The translations under genes were made by a program, and so were the position numbers. The notes beneath the pieces are model-generated. The model did not search any database. It worked only from the letters and a program-made list of their open reading frames with translations, and was not told where the DNA came from. This document shows, one piece after another, positions 9,901 through 18,161 of a stretch of DNA of 26,127 nucleotides. Source of the stretch: Stentor roeselii (Eukaryota; Ciliophora; Heterotrichea; Heterotrichida; Stentoridae); NCBI GenBank assembly GCA_006503475.1, contig RSEH01000398.1:1-26127 (forward strand), written 5' to 3'. Within the stretch, counting starts at the first letter, position 1, and each line of letters opens with the position of its first letter.

Positions 9901-9986
9901 AAGATCACTTGTCCATGATTTTGCCAGAGACGATATTCTAAGAACTTAGTTGAAGCAGCTAATCCAAAAAGAAAAAAAGAGAACAT
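6936..9986 (-). CDS. Cysteine-rich LamG surface protein with polytopic membrane core, copy 3
   Basis: A 1016-residue protein ending in TAG, with the same domain order as copy 2: signal peptide (MFSFFLFGLAA), the KFLEYRLWQNHGQVIFDYSLN signature, LamG-like region (to about 215), cysteine-rich stalk (about 223-545), beta-rich segment and eight or so membrane segments. By eye about nine in ten residues of the membrane core (from about 640) equal copy 2, whereas the LamG region has only scattered identity. The cysteine spacing of the stalk is kept although loop residues differ. A two-residue insertion (SNFDYLQ against SDYLQ) and a different C-tail (KKGISS) are the main core differences. Its upstream DNA is unlike that of copies 1 and 2, so this is the 5' end of the visible array. 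Receptor or adhesion function is inferred. Confidence 0.92.
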   Translation of the reverse strand: MFSFFLFGLAASTKFLEYRLWQNHGQVIFDYSLNERHSNNGFFHYPDYYDCLYSDRGLYFSHSHSHLKVPPNSYVKKLENLNPEYSVIMWINERNPGRNYFRWSESFYSAIISTEDGKYMLIHISNKNKPAIENTSNIIVKSNWNLIQLKVLNSEVSIIINKNEISKILYQDQIFEGQGVLNCGFGSDVAYEASFQGFLWYAVILIGENIEDFIYIGKQNNCLSGETCSCDYAFKLESMVGCITNNLDLNKNSNSDSCEYSKCQGGLLKNCTCESLSCLFDIKTECQCLSSPPKNNPNCLCPDGETCCNPGCSSCNQSILCLSCKDPHSKVEKDLRCHCKEGFYGKSPLANNDYCSPCHSNCSKCEEADLCLECKDSIKIVVEGKCECPKGFYLNLSDLCEPCHPDCFECDEKNTCITCLVENSVSDSIGCMCREGFWKKFNGNGFDCLICLDECLTCDSQGSCLKCKAEKAILDGNSRCICKDGFYLNENECKTCEKHCAKCSIAQDTKNKTKCLECVTGFQLSDGQCRCYNGFKEKNNSCVQQNFSLEISVNPSNEIHMIFSKEIKLNSQSFTIKSSITKLDVNIKRISNYEFILSFSFSQSVGNSTSLSLIFNNPTRSETNETLNKLTYKVNLYEFEYISPLLQKIIKNVQKTTKYSHPITIFLSIFTNPSSSWLLISTLQLIAFIPMTRNPLPPASTKYCKAISQYNIIPNVPEMLLDPNTSSIPFKQARKIGIESSNVLVNIGSEITFFVVTLVLWPVIFLLSKLKAEKINRYLNPILKNYRFSVFIRFWVQNHILFGAYSLLNFDSVIFNQTIQVQGFEAYFSRIISISLIVIFKKSGFLITPAIIFMTLWIDHQKIKNLDQEYLKKYGSLFYEFDCKKQLIHVQYYVFSTTRNILFVLSQLYLSNFDYLQKIVNFISTLVILGYLIRWRAYSDKIILFSNIVAEVINSLVFLLILGRKFIEGLRTDENFDYGFMGMISFQIMFQFSISVVLVILVLREKLKILKKGISS

Positions 9987-11413
9987 TTATAAATGGATTG
10001 TAAAATTTTATTTTAGGTGATGCTACAATCTTCATAGAGATATCATTAAATATTTTCAAGGTATACATAAAATACCGATTTAAAGTTTTAAATTAATATA
10101 ATTTTATCAAGCATAGGGTATTCATGGTTTAAACAATCGATTTCATAGAGAATATTTTAAAGGTTAGTTGATTTGAATTTTTCTCAATAGTTGGTATTGA
10201 ATATAAGAAAATTAGTTAGGATATATAAACTATTAAACTGGCCTTTTCGATGAATCAGACTCGAAAATAATTTAAATTTCGCTAATCGAAATAATAAATG
10301 TTTTATCTCCGAAATACAAAATTTTTTCAAGACTTTTTATTAAGTTGAACTAGGTAAGATATTTAATTATTATCATTCCAGCTCGATAAAGAGAATAATA
10401 AACAATCATCAATTCTCAATTTTGATTGAACTTGAGGCATTGCAATATTTAAGTTTATGTTAAGATGAAGAACAATCAAGATAAATTTTCTTAGAGTTTA
10501 AAAATATTTATATATTCGTATAGAATCCTTATACAAACTTAAAATCCCTTGATTATTTGACTTGAATACATGCATGTACACAAGTTATATACAACCATAT
10601 TGTACAACAAACCATAATTTTGATTCTATATATGAACTATTTTATTCGATTAGTTAAGAATTAAATACTTGAATCATGGCAAAGGGAACTTCAAGAGGCA
10701 ATTCTTGGCTCTTTGGGTGGATTAGGAAAAATATAAATATAATGATAATTATTATCAAGTGAAATATGACCTTTATTTGAAGAGTTCGATAATCATCAAG
10801 GATTCATTAGCCTTCAGTTTTAATCTCTTCAAGGCTTGAGAACTGTAATTTTTGTAATAAACAAAACTCATAGAGCAGTAAATGAAATAATTTTAAAAAC
10901 TGTAAATTGTTTTCGCTCATTTAAATTCATTATTTTTGATAATATTTCGACAATTCAAGCTAAACTCATTAGATCAAATTATTGTGACGGAATCTATTTA
11001 TCCAATACCTAGTTTGTGAGTTTCTCTTTATATCTAAATAGTAATATTTATCAAAATTTCTAGGAAGAAAAACTTAAAAGTATAAAATTTTTGAAATTTA
11101 TGATAAAAACTACTCCACTACATAAATATCGATATTCAAAATTCAAAAACATAAAAAATATAAAGGGCTAACCAAAACAATAAAAACTGAAATTAATGAT
11201 AACAAAACTAAAACCATTCAAATCCAATAACTAACCCAAAAAAATATCCTAATTCCAACAAAGAAACATCCTAAAATTTCCTAATTCCATCTTAACCAAC
11301 ACCAAAAAAAATCCATTCAAACCAAAAAAAATCCAAAACCTTTCAAAATCCAAAAAAAAATTTCCTATTCAACCATTGAAACCCATTCCAATATCAAGCC
11401 AATAATCCCCAAT
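9987..11413. other. Divergent intergenic region with G-poor promoter tract
   Basis: This 1.4-kb region separates the starts of copy 3 (-) and the ALMS-motif gene (+). From 9987 to about 11100 it is plain AT-rich sequence with no ORF, RNA gene or repeat that I recognise. From about 11160 to 11413 it becomes A/C-rich and almost G-free: I count three G in 11221-11400. It contains several A-tracts and related words such as ATCCTAAAATTTCC. This is probably the promoter and 5' UTR of the plus-strand gene. No similarity to the 5' flanks of copies 1 and 2 was seen. Confidence 0.6.
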
Positions 11414-13510
11414 ATGTACCGTGATTCAAAACAATGCACCAAAAACTCCCAACTCCTCGAAGAAGCCCGTCGTCGTCAAAAAGAGCGAGCTTTACTTTCA
11501 GACCTGAAGCCTTCACAGAAAACATGGGACGGTTGGGAAGACCAGGATCCAAAATACGACCAAAAAGCTTTCAAAGCAACTCGAGCCACTCGAGGCTTTG
11601 ACTCAATGGCTGAAGTTTCTGAAGCTTCAGAAGTCTCAGAAGTTTCACAAGAACCTTTTGAAAGTAGAAGCTCGTCGAATCTTTCATCAGTTAAGCCGGC
11701 AGAAGACTTTAAACAATTCATTGACAGGGAATACATGCAGCTTAAGATGGAACTTGAAAATTTGAGGAAGTGTTCAAAACCTCTTGTTTCTGGAGAATTT
11801 CAAAAGGAAAAAGTGATCAAAAGTAACTCTTCGTATTCGGCACTTCCGGAAAAGATTGAGAAGAAGGATAGAGGGAAAAGTGAAAGTATTGCTGCTGCTT
11901 TTGCTGGAAAGTTTAAAAAAGCTGAAAGACCTTCTGGACAGAAACAACCTTTTATTGAAGTGGTTTATAAGGAGAGACCTACAAGGGATCGAGAAGGTTC
12001 TGAAAGTACAAAACCCTCACCCCCTGAAATCCAAAGACCAAATTCAGCCCTTCCATCAAAAAACCAGCCGTTAAAACTCGAATCCTCCAGCATCGAGATA
12101 ACACCCGACACGCGTAAAAGTCCAACGCCAGTAACAAAAAGATCAATAGAAATAGAAAAGCGTTCTTTAGAATCTGATAAAAGATCTGATTACACCCAAG
12201 TTCCTTCAACAAGTCATTCAAAGTCTTCCTCAAACCGAGCTGCATCAGTGAACACAAGTGAAAAAGACTCCCGTCAACCTCGAGGTGGTTGGGGAGAGAA
12301 TCCTCAAGGAGTTTACAACTGGGACAACCGTTACCCGCCTTACCCTAACTACCCTTATTTCCAATACCCGGCAATGCAGGCAATGCAGCCGATGCAGCCG
12401 ATTCAGCCAATGCCAGTTTACCCAGGAGGATACGGAGCGAATTTCATCAATCCTTACATGAACCCGGGGCCTTTCCCAGGGTACATGCAACCCGCCTTTG
12501 CCCCGCAGTACAACCCGGGGTACCCTGTTCCTTTTTATATGAACCCTGGACAAATGACTCATCATAATCCAGTCAATGAAAACCTTTTTCAACACCCTGG
12601 ACTTGGCTTGAAAGGCAATGAAAATCTTTTTCAACACCCTGGACTTGGCTTGAAAGGCAATGAAAATCTTTTTCAACACCCTGGACTTGACTCGAAAGGA
12701 CCTGGCATCGACTCTCAATATCATCAAAGTGAAAATCATTTTCATTCAGATTCAGATGATCATGAATTTTCACAAATGGAAAATCAAGGAAATATTTTGG
12801 AATCTCAAGAAAATTATCGAGAAGTTGATGAAGATGAAGGAATATCTTGCTTTGAATTTGAAGAAAATGGAAAAAAATCGGTTAAAGATTTGAGTAAAAG
12901 AAATTCAAATGAAGGGGTTTTTTTTCAGGGAGAGGAAAAAAGTGGTAAAAATGAAAATTTGATTAATGAGTTGAAAAATTCTAAAAATTCGTCGATGCCT
13001 TTGAATGGAGTTGAACCAGAGATGGTTTTAAGTCAAAAGGCGGTACTTATAGAAGTTGGAGTTAATAACAAGAAGTCACTCGCTGAAATTTTTAAGGAAA
13101 AGAATCAGAAAGTTGCGAGAAGGATTCATAATAGGGAAGATCATATTCCGAAACAGGATCATCGAGAAAAGACGAAGGAAGAATTGATTGAAATAAGGAA
13201 AAATTTTGTGAAAATGCCGAAACATGAGTCTAAGATGAATTTGATTGAAGTTAAAATTGAAGAAAAAAAGAATTCAAAGGAACCTAGTAGTCAGTTGATG
13301 GAGAGACTTGCTACTGGCCAACGTGTAAAAGTAACCAAAGAAGAAATGTTAAAGTTAAACAAGAAAAACTACAAACTTCTTCCAGAAGTAAAAAAAAAGC
13401 AAGAAGAAGAGAAAAAGCGAGCTGAAAAGCACCAAAGACTCCAAAAAGCAAAAGAATACGAAAAGTACCGACAAGACGAGCGAAAATTCAAGATCTTAAT
13501 TGATAATTAA
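11414..13510 (+). CDS. ALMS-motif protein, putative centriole/basal-body component
   Basis: A 698-residue, mostly disordered protein. Its C-terminal region (about 553-690) resembles the ALMS motif of ALMS1/CEP295-type centrosomal proteins. It has an upstream SLAEIFKEKNQKVARR segment, then VTKEEMLKLNKK and the core YKLLPEVKKKQEEEKKR (653-669), matching the family pattern of a lysine-rich helix around LPEVKKK. The N-terminus is acidic and basic coiled-coil prone. Residues 297-385 are rich in P, Y, M, Q and G (prion-like composition), followed by three 14-residue repeats (388-429). The ALMS match is from memory of the family and needs a profile search. A basal-body location would fit a ciliate. 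The start follows a G-free A/C promoter tract; the TAA stop is 4 nt from the stop of the opposing gene. Confidence 0.85.
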   Translation: MYRDSKQCTKNSQLLEEARRRQKERALLSDLKPSQKTWDGWEDQDPKYDQKAFKATRATRGFDSMAEVSEASEVSEVSQEPFESRSSSNLSSVKPAEDFKQFIDREYMQLKMELENLRKCSKPLVSGEFQKEKVIKSNSSYSALPEKIEKKDRGKSESIAAAFAGKFKKAERPSGQKQPFIEVVYKERPTRDREGSESTKPSPPEIQRPNSALPSKNQPLKLESSSIEITPDTRKSPTPVTKRSIEIEKRSLESDKRSDYTQVPSTSHSKSSSNRAASVNTSEKDSRQPRGGWGENPQGVYNWDNRYPPYPNYPYFQYPAMQAMQPMQPIQPMPVYPGGYGANFINPYMNPGPFPGYMQPAFAPQYNPGYPVPFYMNPGQMTHHNPVNENLFQHPGLGLKGNENLFQHPGLGLKGNENLFQHPGLDSKGPGIDSQYHQSENHFHSDSDDHEFSQMENQGNILESQENYREVDEDEGISCFEFEENGKKSVKDLSKRNSNEGVFFQGEEKSGKNENLINELKNSKNSSMPLNGVEPEMVLSQKAVLIEVGVNNKKSLAEIFKEKNQKVARRIHNREDHIPKQDHREKTKEELIEIRKNFVKMPKHESKMNLIEVKIEEKKNSKEPSSQLMERLATGQRVKVTKEEMLKLNKKNYKLLPEVKKKQEEEKKRAEKHQRLQKAKEYEKYRQDERKFKILIDN
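12575..12700 (+). repeat. Three in-frame 42-nt tandem repeats
   Basis: Three head-to-tail 42-nt units (12575-12616, 12617-12658, 12659-12700) encode NENLFQHPGLGLKG twice, then a variant ending GLDSKG. Units 1 and 2 are almost identical, indicating a recent expansion. They lie at the boundary between the P/Y/M-rich region and the acidic region of the ALMS-motif protein. Confidence 0.97.
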
Positions 13511-13514
13511 TAAG

Positions 13515-14267
13515 TTAATATAAGTAAGACCGAGGAGAATTCGCCGCCGAATAAGAACTAATAAACCCTCCAGAGCAGTTGATTTTCATGACACTTTTAC
13601 TTCTAAGAGTTTCCATAAGTTGGTCTTGTTTCGCCTCCAAAGCGCGAATCGACTCTTCAGCGACCCGGTTCAAATCATGAATTTTCTGAATCCTATTCAA
13701 ATACTCCGAACTACTCACTTCTCGAAAAGCACTTCTCAAGTTCTTCCTTTTTTCAAGAGCCATTCTTGATTCCAGTTGTGTTTTCTTAACAATCTCTTTT
13801 TTCCTCTCTTGAATTTCCACATCGCGCTTTTTAATAAATTCCAAGTCAAGAACATACTGTTTTTTTATTTCCATTCTCGCGATTTTTCCTTTTTCATGGA
13901 TTTTTTCTTTGTTTTCTTTATTTTTTTCTTTGTTTTGTTCCTTTTGTCGTTTTATCTCAAGTTTCTTCTTGTCCAGAGCCTTTTTAAATAACTCTGAATT
14001 AGAAAGAGTAGAAGGTAAAGGACTTTCTATTGTACTGACTGGTTTAAATGAAGAGTCTCGAGTTGTTTTTATTCGACTTTGGACTTTTCGCACTTTTCTG
14101 TCAATGTTTCGACGTGATTGGATTATTTGCCAGACTTGCTCGTCTGAAGTGAGTTGTGAAGGGTTCGGTCTTGACCTTTGTTGGGTCCGCGAACGTTTGT
14201 GACCTGGAGAGGATGACTCGCTGCAACTTTCTGGAAGCTCGAGAACTGCTGGAAGACGTTTTGACAT
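13515..14267 (-). CDS. Unknown basic coiled-coil protein
   Basis: A 250-residue protein that I do not recognise. The N-terminal 90 residues are Ser/Pro/Arg-rich and probably disordered (HKRSRTQQRSR). Residues about 90-215 are a long charged helix with heptad-like K/E-rich sequence (KKKLEIKRQKEQNKEKNKE, and KKTQLESRMALEKRKNL), likely a coiled coil. The C-terminus is Ser/Tyr/Gly-rich (FISSYSAANSPRSYLY). There is no signal peptide or membrane segment. It is convergent with the ALMS-motif gene, with only 4 nt between stop codons, and shares its strand with the SUN gene 168 nt upstream. That 168-nt gap is A/C-rich on the coding strand, as upstream of other genes here. A cytoskeletal role is possible but unsupported. 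Confidence 0.8.
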   Translation of the reverse strand: MSKRLPAVLELPESCSESSSPGHKRSRTQQRSRPNPSQLTSDEQVWQIIQSRRNIDRKVRKVQSRIKTTRDSSFKPVSTIESPLPSTLSNSELFKKALDKKKLEIKRQKEQNKEKNKENKEKIHEKGKIARMEIKKQYVLDLEFIKKRDVEIQERKKEIVKKTQLESRMALEKRKNLRSAFREVSSSEYLNRIQKIHDLNRVAEESIRALEAKQDQLMETLRSKSVMKINCSGGFISSYSAANSPRSYLY

Positions 14268-14435
14268 TTTCGTTATGTTTACTTTTAAATGATCGGTTTG
14301 AATAATGATGATGAAAAAGGTTTTTGGATGAGGAATTTTGATTGGGTTTTTAGAGATTGATGATGATTAGAGTTAAGGGTTATTTGGAATGTTTTAGGAT
14401 TATTAACCATTTGTGTTAAATTAAGTTATATATAA

Positions 14436-15137
14436 TCAGTTCTTTGTACCATGAACGCTAAACTGATACACACAAGTATTAACAGCTCCATGATTATCTA
14501 GAACTTCGAGTAGTACCTTATCCACAAACTCATGACACCCAAACAAGCAAGGAAAAGTCTCTGAATTTTTCCTATAAACCCCTTGAACACTAAGTCTAAA
14601 CTGAAACGTTGCTAAAAGTTTACATTCATTTTCATGACTCAAAGAAAAAACATTCAAAGTCTTAGGAGCTCTCGAAACATCTAAAGCATTAACATGAAAA
14701 ATCGAGAAGTTCCTAGGAAGTACCCGGGCCGCTAAATTAATAGCAACAAATCCTCGTCCTCCATGAAAAGCCCAGCAATTATTAGCTTGATTGTTTTGAC
14801 TGATGACTGCTGCACGTTTATTGCTAGAAAAGTAAGAAAGCCATCCAAGGTACTCAACATCTGAGCTTTCTTCAATGATGAAAGCGCCGTTTGAGTCAAG
14901 AGCATAGTCAATAAGTGAGTATCTGGAAAAATCGTTATTTTTTAAGTCGCAGGTCGTTTTTTCGTCAGTTTTTCTGAAGGCAAAGATAATCACTTGTGAA
15001 ATCAGAGCACCTAATAAAAAAACGATTGAGACTTGGAGAAAATTGAAGAGTTTCTTGTTGTTTTCTTCATCTTTCCAGTGGTTTTGAAGGTCGTGATAAC
15101 AGTTGTGAGTTTTTTCAGCTTTTTTTAAGCCAAGCAT
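14436..15137 (-). CDS. SUN-domain nuclear-envelope protein
   Basis: A 233-residue protein with a short N-terminal region (1-30), one membrane helix (about 31-54, LFNFLQVSIVFLLGALISQV) and a SUN domain (about 72-231). Hallmarks seen are DYALDSNGAFII, NCWAFHGGRGFVAINLAARVLP, SRAPKTLNVF and a terminal NTCVYQFSVHG. Cys121 and Cys222 occupy the positions of the conserved SUN-domain disulfide. SUN proteins sit in the inner nuclear membrane, with the SUN domain in the perinuclear space binding KASH-protein tails (LINC complex). The linker between membrane helix and SUN domain is only about 18 residues, so the usual trimerising coiled coil is missing. The stop is TGA. The start codon overlaps the TAF7 ATG on the other strand by 2 nt; no downstream Met lies before the membrane helix, so this start is favoured. 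Confidence 0.9.
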   Translation of the reverse strand: MLGLKKAEKTHNCYHDLQNHWKDEENNKKLFNFLQVSIVFLLGALISQVIIFAFRKTDEKTTCDLKNNDFSRYSLIDYALDSNGAFIIEESSDVEYLGWLSYFSSNKRAAVISQNNQANNCWAFHGGRGFVAINLAARVLPRNFSIFHVNALDVSRAPKTLNVFSLSHENECKLLATFQFRLSVQGVYRKNSETFPCLFGCHEFVDKVLLEVLDNHGAVNTCVYQFSVHGTKN

Positions 15138-15774
15138 GAAAATCCTTATTAAGCCCCCTGAAGTTTTAATAAAGTCTTATATGAATAGAGAAGAACATTT
15201 GATATTGAGAATTCCTGAGGATTGGACTTCTAAGATGAACTCTGAAGCTAGGTTAGAGTTTAGCTCAGTTGATATGAATAATGAGGAAGCTGGAAGGGTG
15301 TTTCAGGTTAGACTTGGCAATTCAGAGACGATGGGGTTTTTACTTGACCTGCCGACAATTGTAGAAAGCCACAAAACCCTAGACAACATAAACTTCTTCA
15401 AAAACTCCGACATCTGCCAAATGATGTACGTAGTTCCAGAACATGAAAAAAACGATCCAAGAGCCAAGCGTAAAGACTAAACAGGTAGTTCCCTAAGTAA
15501 AATGCTAGAAAAAGGTCAAAGATATAAGTTAAAATCAGGAATCACTCCCGGTACTTTCAACATCACTTCAAGATTTTACAAACGTGAAATGGACGTGGAC
15601 CTCGATGAAATCAAGAAAGTCGAAGGGTTTATAAAGAGCGTCATGGACGTCGGCACTGCTCGTCTCGTTGAAGAAGAGTTGATTGAAATTCCAGAAGGAC
15701 AAGAAATTCCTCCAGATGAAGAGTACACAATGGATGAGTTGAATGGTGATGAAGAGTCGACTTATAATTACTAG
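15136..15774 (+). CDS. TAF7: TAF7 (TFIID subunit), two exons: 15136-15469 and 15485-15774
   Basis: Splicing out the 15-nt intron at 15470-15484 joins two frames into 207 residues with the TAF7 (TAFII55) N-terminal domain. Hallmarks are HLILRIPEDW, the very conserved LLDLPTIVESHKTLD, FFKNSDICQMMYV and, after the splice, YKLKSGITPGTFNITSRFYKR, followed by an acidic tail. TAF7 is a subunit of the TFIID general transcription factor; in animals and yeast it contacts TAF1. The splice joins RAK to RSSLSKMLEKGQ with an arginine codon split by the intron. The first ATG overlaps the SUN start codon. Met16 (15181) lies directly before the conserved domain, as in other TAF7 proteins, and is the more likely start; it would leave a 43-nt divergent promoter. 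Confidence 0.9.
15470..15484 (+). other. 15-nt spliceosomal intron in TAF7
   Basis: The intron is GTAAAGACTAAACAG: GT-AG ends with A at position 10, the arrangement known for heterotrich 15-16-nt introns. Retention would keep the frame but hit an in-frame TAA inside the intron. Removal restores the TAF7 domain across the junction. Confidence 0.95.
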
Positions 15775-15842
15775 TTCATGATTCTTAATGATTTAGAAGA
15801 TAATTAAGACTAGTTATTTTTAGTTAATTGAATTGCAGATAA

Positions 15843-18065
15843 ATGGAAAGCGTAAATAGGCAACTTGCAGGGATCAAGAATGATCAGATTGAGAAACTTC
15901 TTAATTATCTTGAGAATAAAGGGGAGGGGCAGTCGAATCGCTCATTTGTACAGGCTTATAATAAGATTCTCAATCTTAGTGAATCTAATCACACCTGTCC
16001 ATACCTCTACAATTACTACAAACTAACTATTGAGTCTTATACAAATGATAAGGTTAAAGATGATATCATCAAGAAACAAGGCATCATGCTTGTAAGAACA
16101 CTTTCGAATCGATGGTCTAATCATAAAATACTTACTTTTTGTCTTGGGCAGATGTTCGGGTATCTTGATCGGGTCTACACCCAGCGTCAAAAGCAGCCAC
16201 CTTTATTCTTAGCAGGAGTCTCAATCTTCAACAACCTGATCTTCACCCAAATCCGAGAAGTGGTTCAAAGAGCAATATTAGACCAAATCCACTTAGAACG
16301 TGAAGGACAGAGCATCGAGATCGAGTCAATGAAAGAATGTCTTTCAGCCTTCGTCCAGATGGGTTCCCAAGTTTTCACAATAACGAAGACGAACCTATCA
16401 ACAGGAGGAGACAAATTAATCTGGTCAGGAGAAACCGATTTGACCTTATATCAAACAGGTTTCGAGGAGATTTTTTTAGTAGAAACATATCAATACTACG
16501 AAGCAAAAGCTGCGAATTGGATAAGTTCTTTCGGTTGTCTTGAATATCTTCAGGAGGTTCGACGTGCTTTTCTAGATGAGGAAAAAAGACTGAAAAATTA
16601 CCTTGATGCAAGTACTGAAGAGAAATTGATGAAAATTTTAACTGTTCTTTTAGTCACTAGCCATGCGAAGACATTTTGTAATATGCCAGGGTCAGGGTGT
16701 TCTGAAATGTTAAAAAATAATAAGTTGAATGAGTTGAAACTTTTATTTGCTGTGGTCTCGAAAGATGAAAGTCAATTTGTGCATGTTCAGGAGAAATTTA
16801 GTAAGTTTATTGAAGATCAAGGAACTAGCATTGTCAGTGAAAAGACTTTGCAAGAAGACCCTATTGAGTATACGAAAAAAGTAATGATGTTTAAAGCTAG
16901 TATTGATGAAATAGTGGAAGTTTCATTTGAAAATCATGCGTTTTTTCAAAGAACACGGGATAGTTCTATACAGAAGTTTCTTAATAAGTGCGTGTTTTCT
17001 GCGCAGTTTATTGCGTCTTATTGTGACTTTGAAATGAAAAAAGGGTTGAAAGGAGTGAGTGAAGTGGAGACTGATAAAAGGATTCAAGATATTGTTAAGT
17101 TGTTTATGTGTCTGTACGACCGAGACGTATTCATAAAGTACTACACAAGGTACCTAGCAAAGAGACTTCTAGACGAGACAAGCATCAGCAACGAGGCCGA
17201 GCAACGAATGATTTCCAAACTAAAAGAAGAATGCGGTCTAAACATGATCAGAAACATTGCAAGCATGTACCAAGACAAAGACTTATCAGAGAGTTTAATG
17301 AAGGACTTCGTTCAGCTGACCCACAAAGGTTCTCCAAACGGAACCTCTTTAAACGTTCAGGTCCTTCGAAGCGGTTGTTGGCCAGAACAGACATCCGAGC
17401 CTTGCAACATTCCAAAGGAAATGTCAGAAATTTTCAAGAGTTTCGAGCTTTTTTACAAGAATAAACACGCAGGCCGTAACCTTGTCCTTCTTAACAACTA
17501 CGGCTCGCTTGAATTAGGAAGTCTTTTCTGTCCTCGAAGTTATATTTTCGTTGTTAATCCTTACCAGGCCGCAATAATTCTTCTCTTTAACTCAACAGAT
17601 GAAATCACTTTTCAACAGATTCTTTCATTGACACATCTCAGTGAAAATACTCTTAAAAGCAACTTGCTGCCTTTTTTTAACCCGAAAATGAAACTTTTAA
17701 CTAAGAAAAGCTCGAATCGGGTTATTTCTAATGATGAATCCATTTCTTTGAACTTGAAATTCGCTTCTGCTACTGTGAAAAATAACTTCTTACCCAAAAG
17801 AGTGAAAAAAGTGGAAAGTGAGAATAAGGATGATGATAAGGCTATTGAAAGTGAGAGAAAATTCGTGATTGACTCGGTGATTGTTAGGATTGCAAAAGGA
17901 AGAAAAACTATAAAACATGCTGAGTTGATTGGAGAAGTTTTGAAACAAGTCACGATGTTTAAACCTCAGCCTGTGATGATCAAGGCTCAAATTGAAAGTT
18001 TAATCCAAAGAGAGTTCCTTAAAAGAGATGATGACGACAAATCACTTTATATTTATTTACCTTAG
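15843..18065 (+). CDS. Cullin, CUL1-like ubiquitin-ligase scaffold
   Basis: A 740-residue protein of normal cullin length, ending in TAG. The N-terminal repeats (about 1-360) would bind the substrate adaptor. The cullin homology region (about 380-620) includes YDRDVFIKYYTRYLAKRLL and SKLKEECGLNMIRNIASMYQD, and would hold the RING subunit. The C-terminal winged-helix neddylation domain reads VIDSVIVRIAKGRKTIKHAEL, with Lys685 as the predicted NEDD8 acceptor, and ends in YIYLP. The GEVLKQV...FKPQPVMIK end is closer to CUL1 than CUL3 or CUL4 by eye, but the subtype is tentative. It lies 68 nt after TAF7 on the same strand. Its codon usage switches several times between A/C-ending and G/T-ending blocks. 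Confidence 0.95.
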   Translation: MESVNRQLAGIKNDQIEKLLNYLENKGEGQSNRSFVQAYNKILNLSESNHTCPYLYNYYKLTIESYTNDKVKDDIIKKQGIMLVRTLSNRWSNHKILTFCLGQMFGYLDRVYTQRQKQPPLFLAGVSIFNNLIFTQIREVVQRAILDQIHLEREGQSIEIESMKECLSAFVQMGSQVFTITKTNLSTGGDKLIWSGETDLTLYQTGFEEIFLVETYQYYEAKAANWISSFGCLEYLQEVRRAFLDEEKRLKNYLDASTEEKLMKILTVLLVTSHAKTFCNMPGSGCSEMLKNNKLNELKLLFAVVSKDESQFVHVQEKFSKFIEDQGTSIVSEKTLQEDPIEYTKKVMMFKASIDEIVEVSFENHAFFQRTRDSSIQKFLNKCVFSAQFIASYCDFEMKKGLKGVSEVETDKRIQDIVKLFMCLYDRDVFIKYYTRYLAKRLLDETSISNEAEQRMISKLKEECGLNMIRNIASMYQDKDLSESLMKDFVQLTHKGSPNGTSLNVQVLRSGCWPEQTSEPCNIPKEMSEIFKSFELFYKNKHAGRNLVLLNNYGSLELGSLFCPRSYIFVVNPYQAAIILLFNSTDEITFQQILSLTHLSENTLKSNLLPFFNPKMKLLTKKSSNRVISNDESISLNLKFASATVKNNFLPKRVKKVESENKDDDKAIESERKFVIDSVIVRIAKGRKTIKHAELIGEVLKQVTMFKPQPVMIKAQIESLIQREFLKRDDDDKSLYIYLP

Positions 18066-18161
18066 ATAGTCCTTGAAAACGAAATCTTAATCTTTAATAA
18101 TCATCTGCATGGAAGTAAAAAAATCACTATTCAAGTTTCTAAGTAATTCATTAAAACCCTC

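Noticed and set aside
11476-12773. Several antisense and off-frame ORFs across the ALMS-motif gene, some with repeated peptides.
   Set aside because: The repeated peptides are frame shadows of the 42-nt tandem repeat; the main frame alone carries a family match.
2883-15137. A reassigned genetic code (TGA as Trp, or TAA/TAG as Gln).
   Set aside because: TGA terminates the genes at 2883, 14436 and 24243 at natural protein ends; TAA and TAG end others, and no conserved domain contains an in-frame stop outside the two introns.
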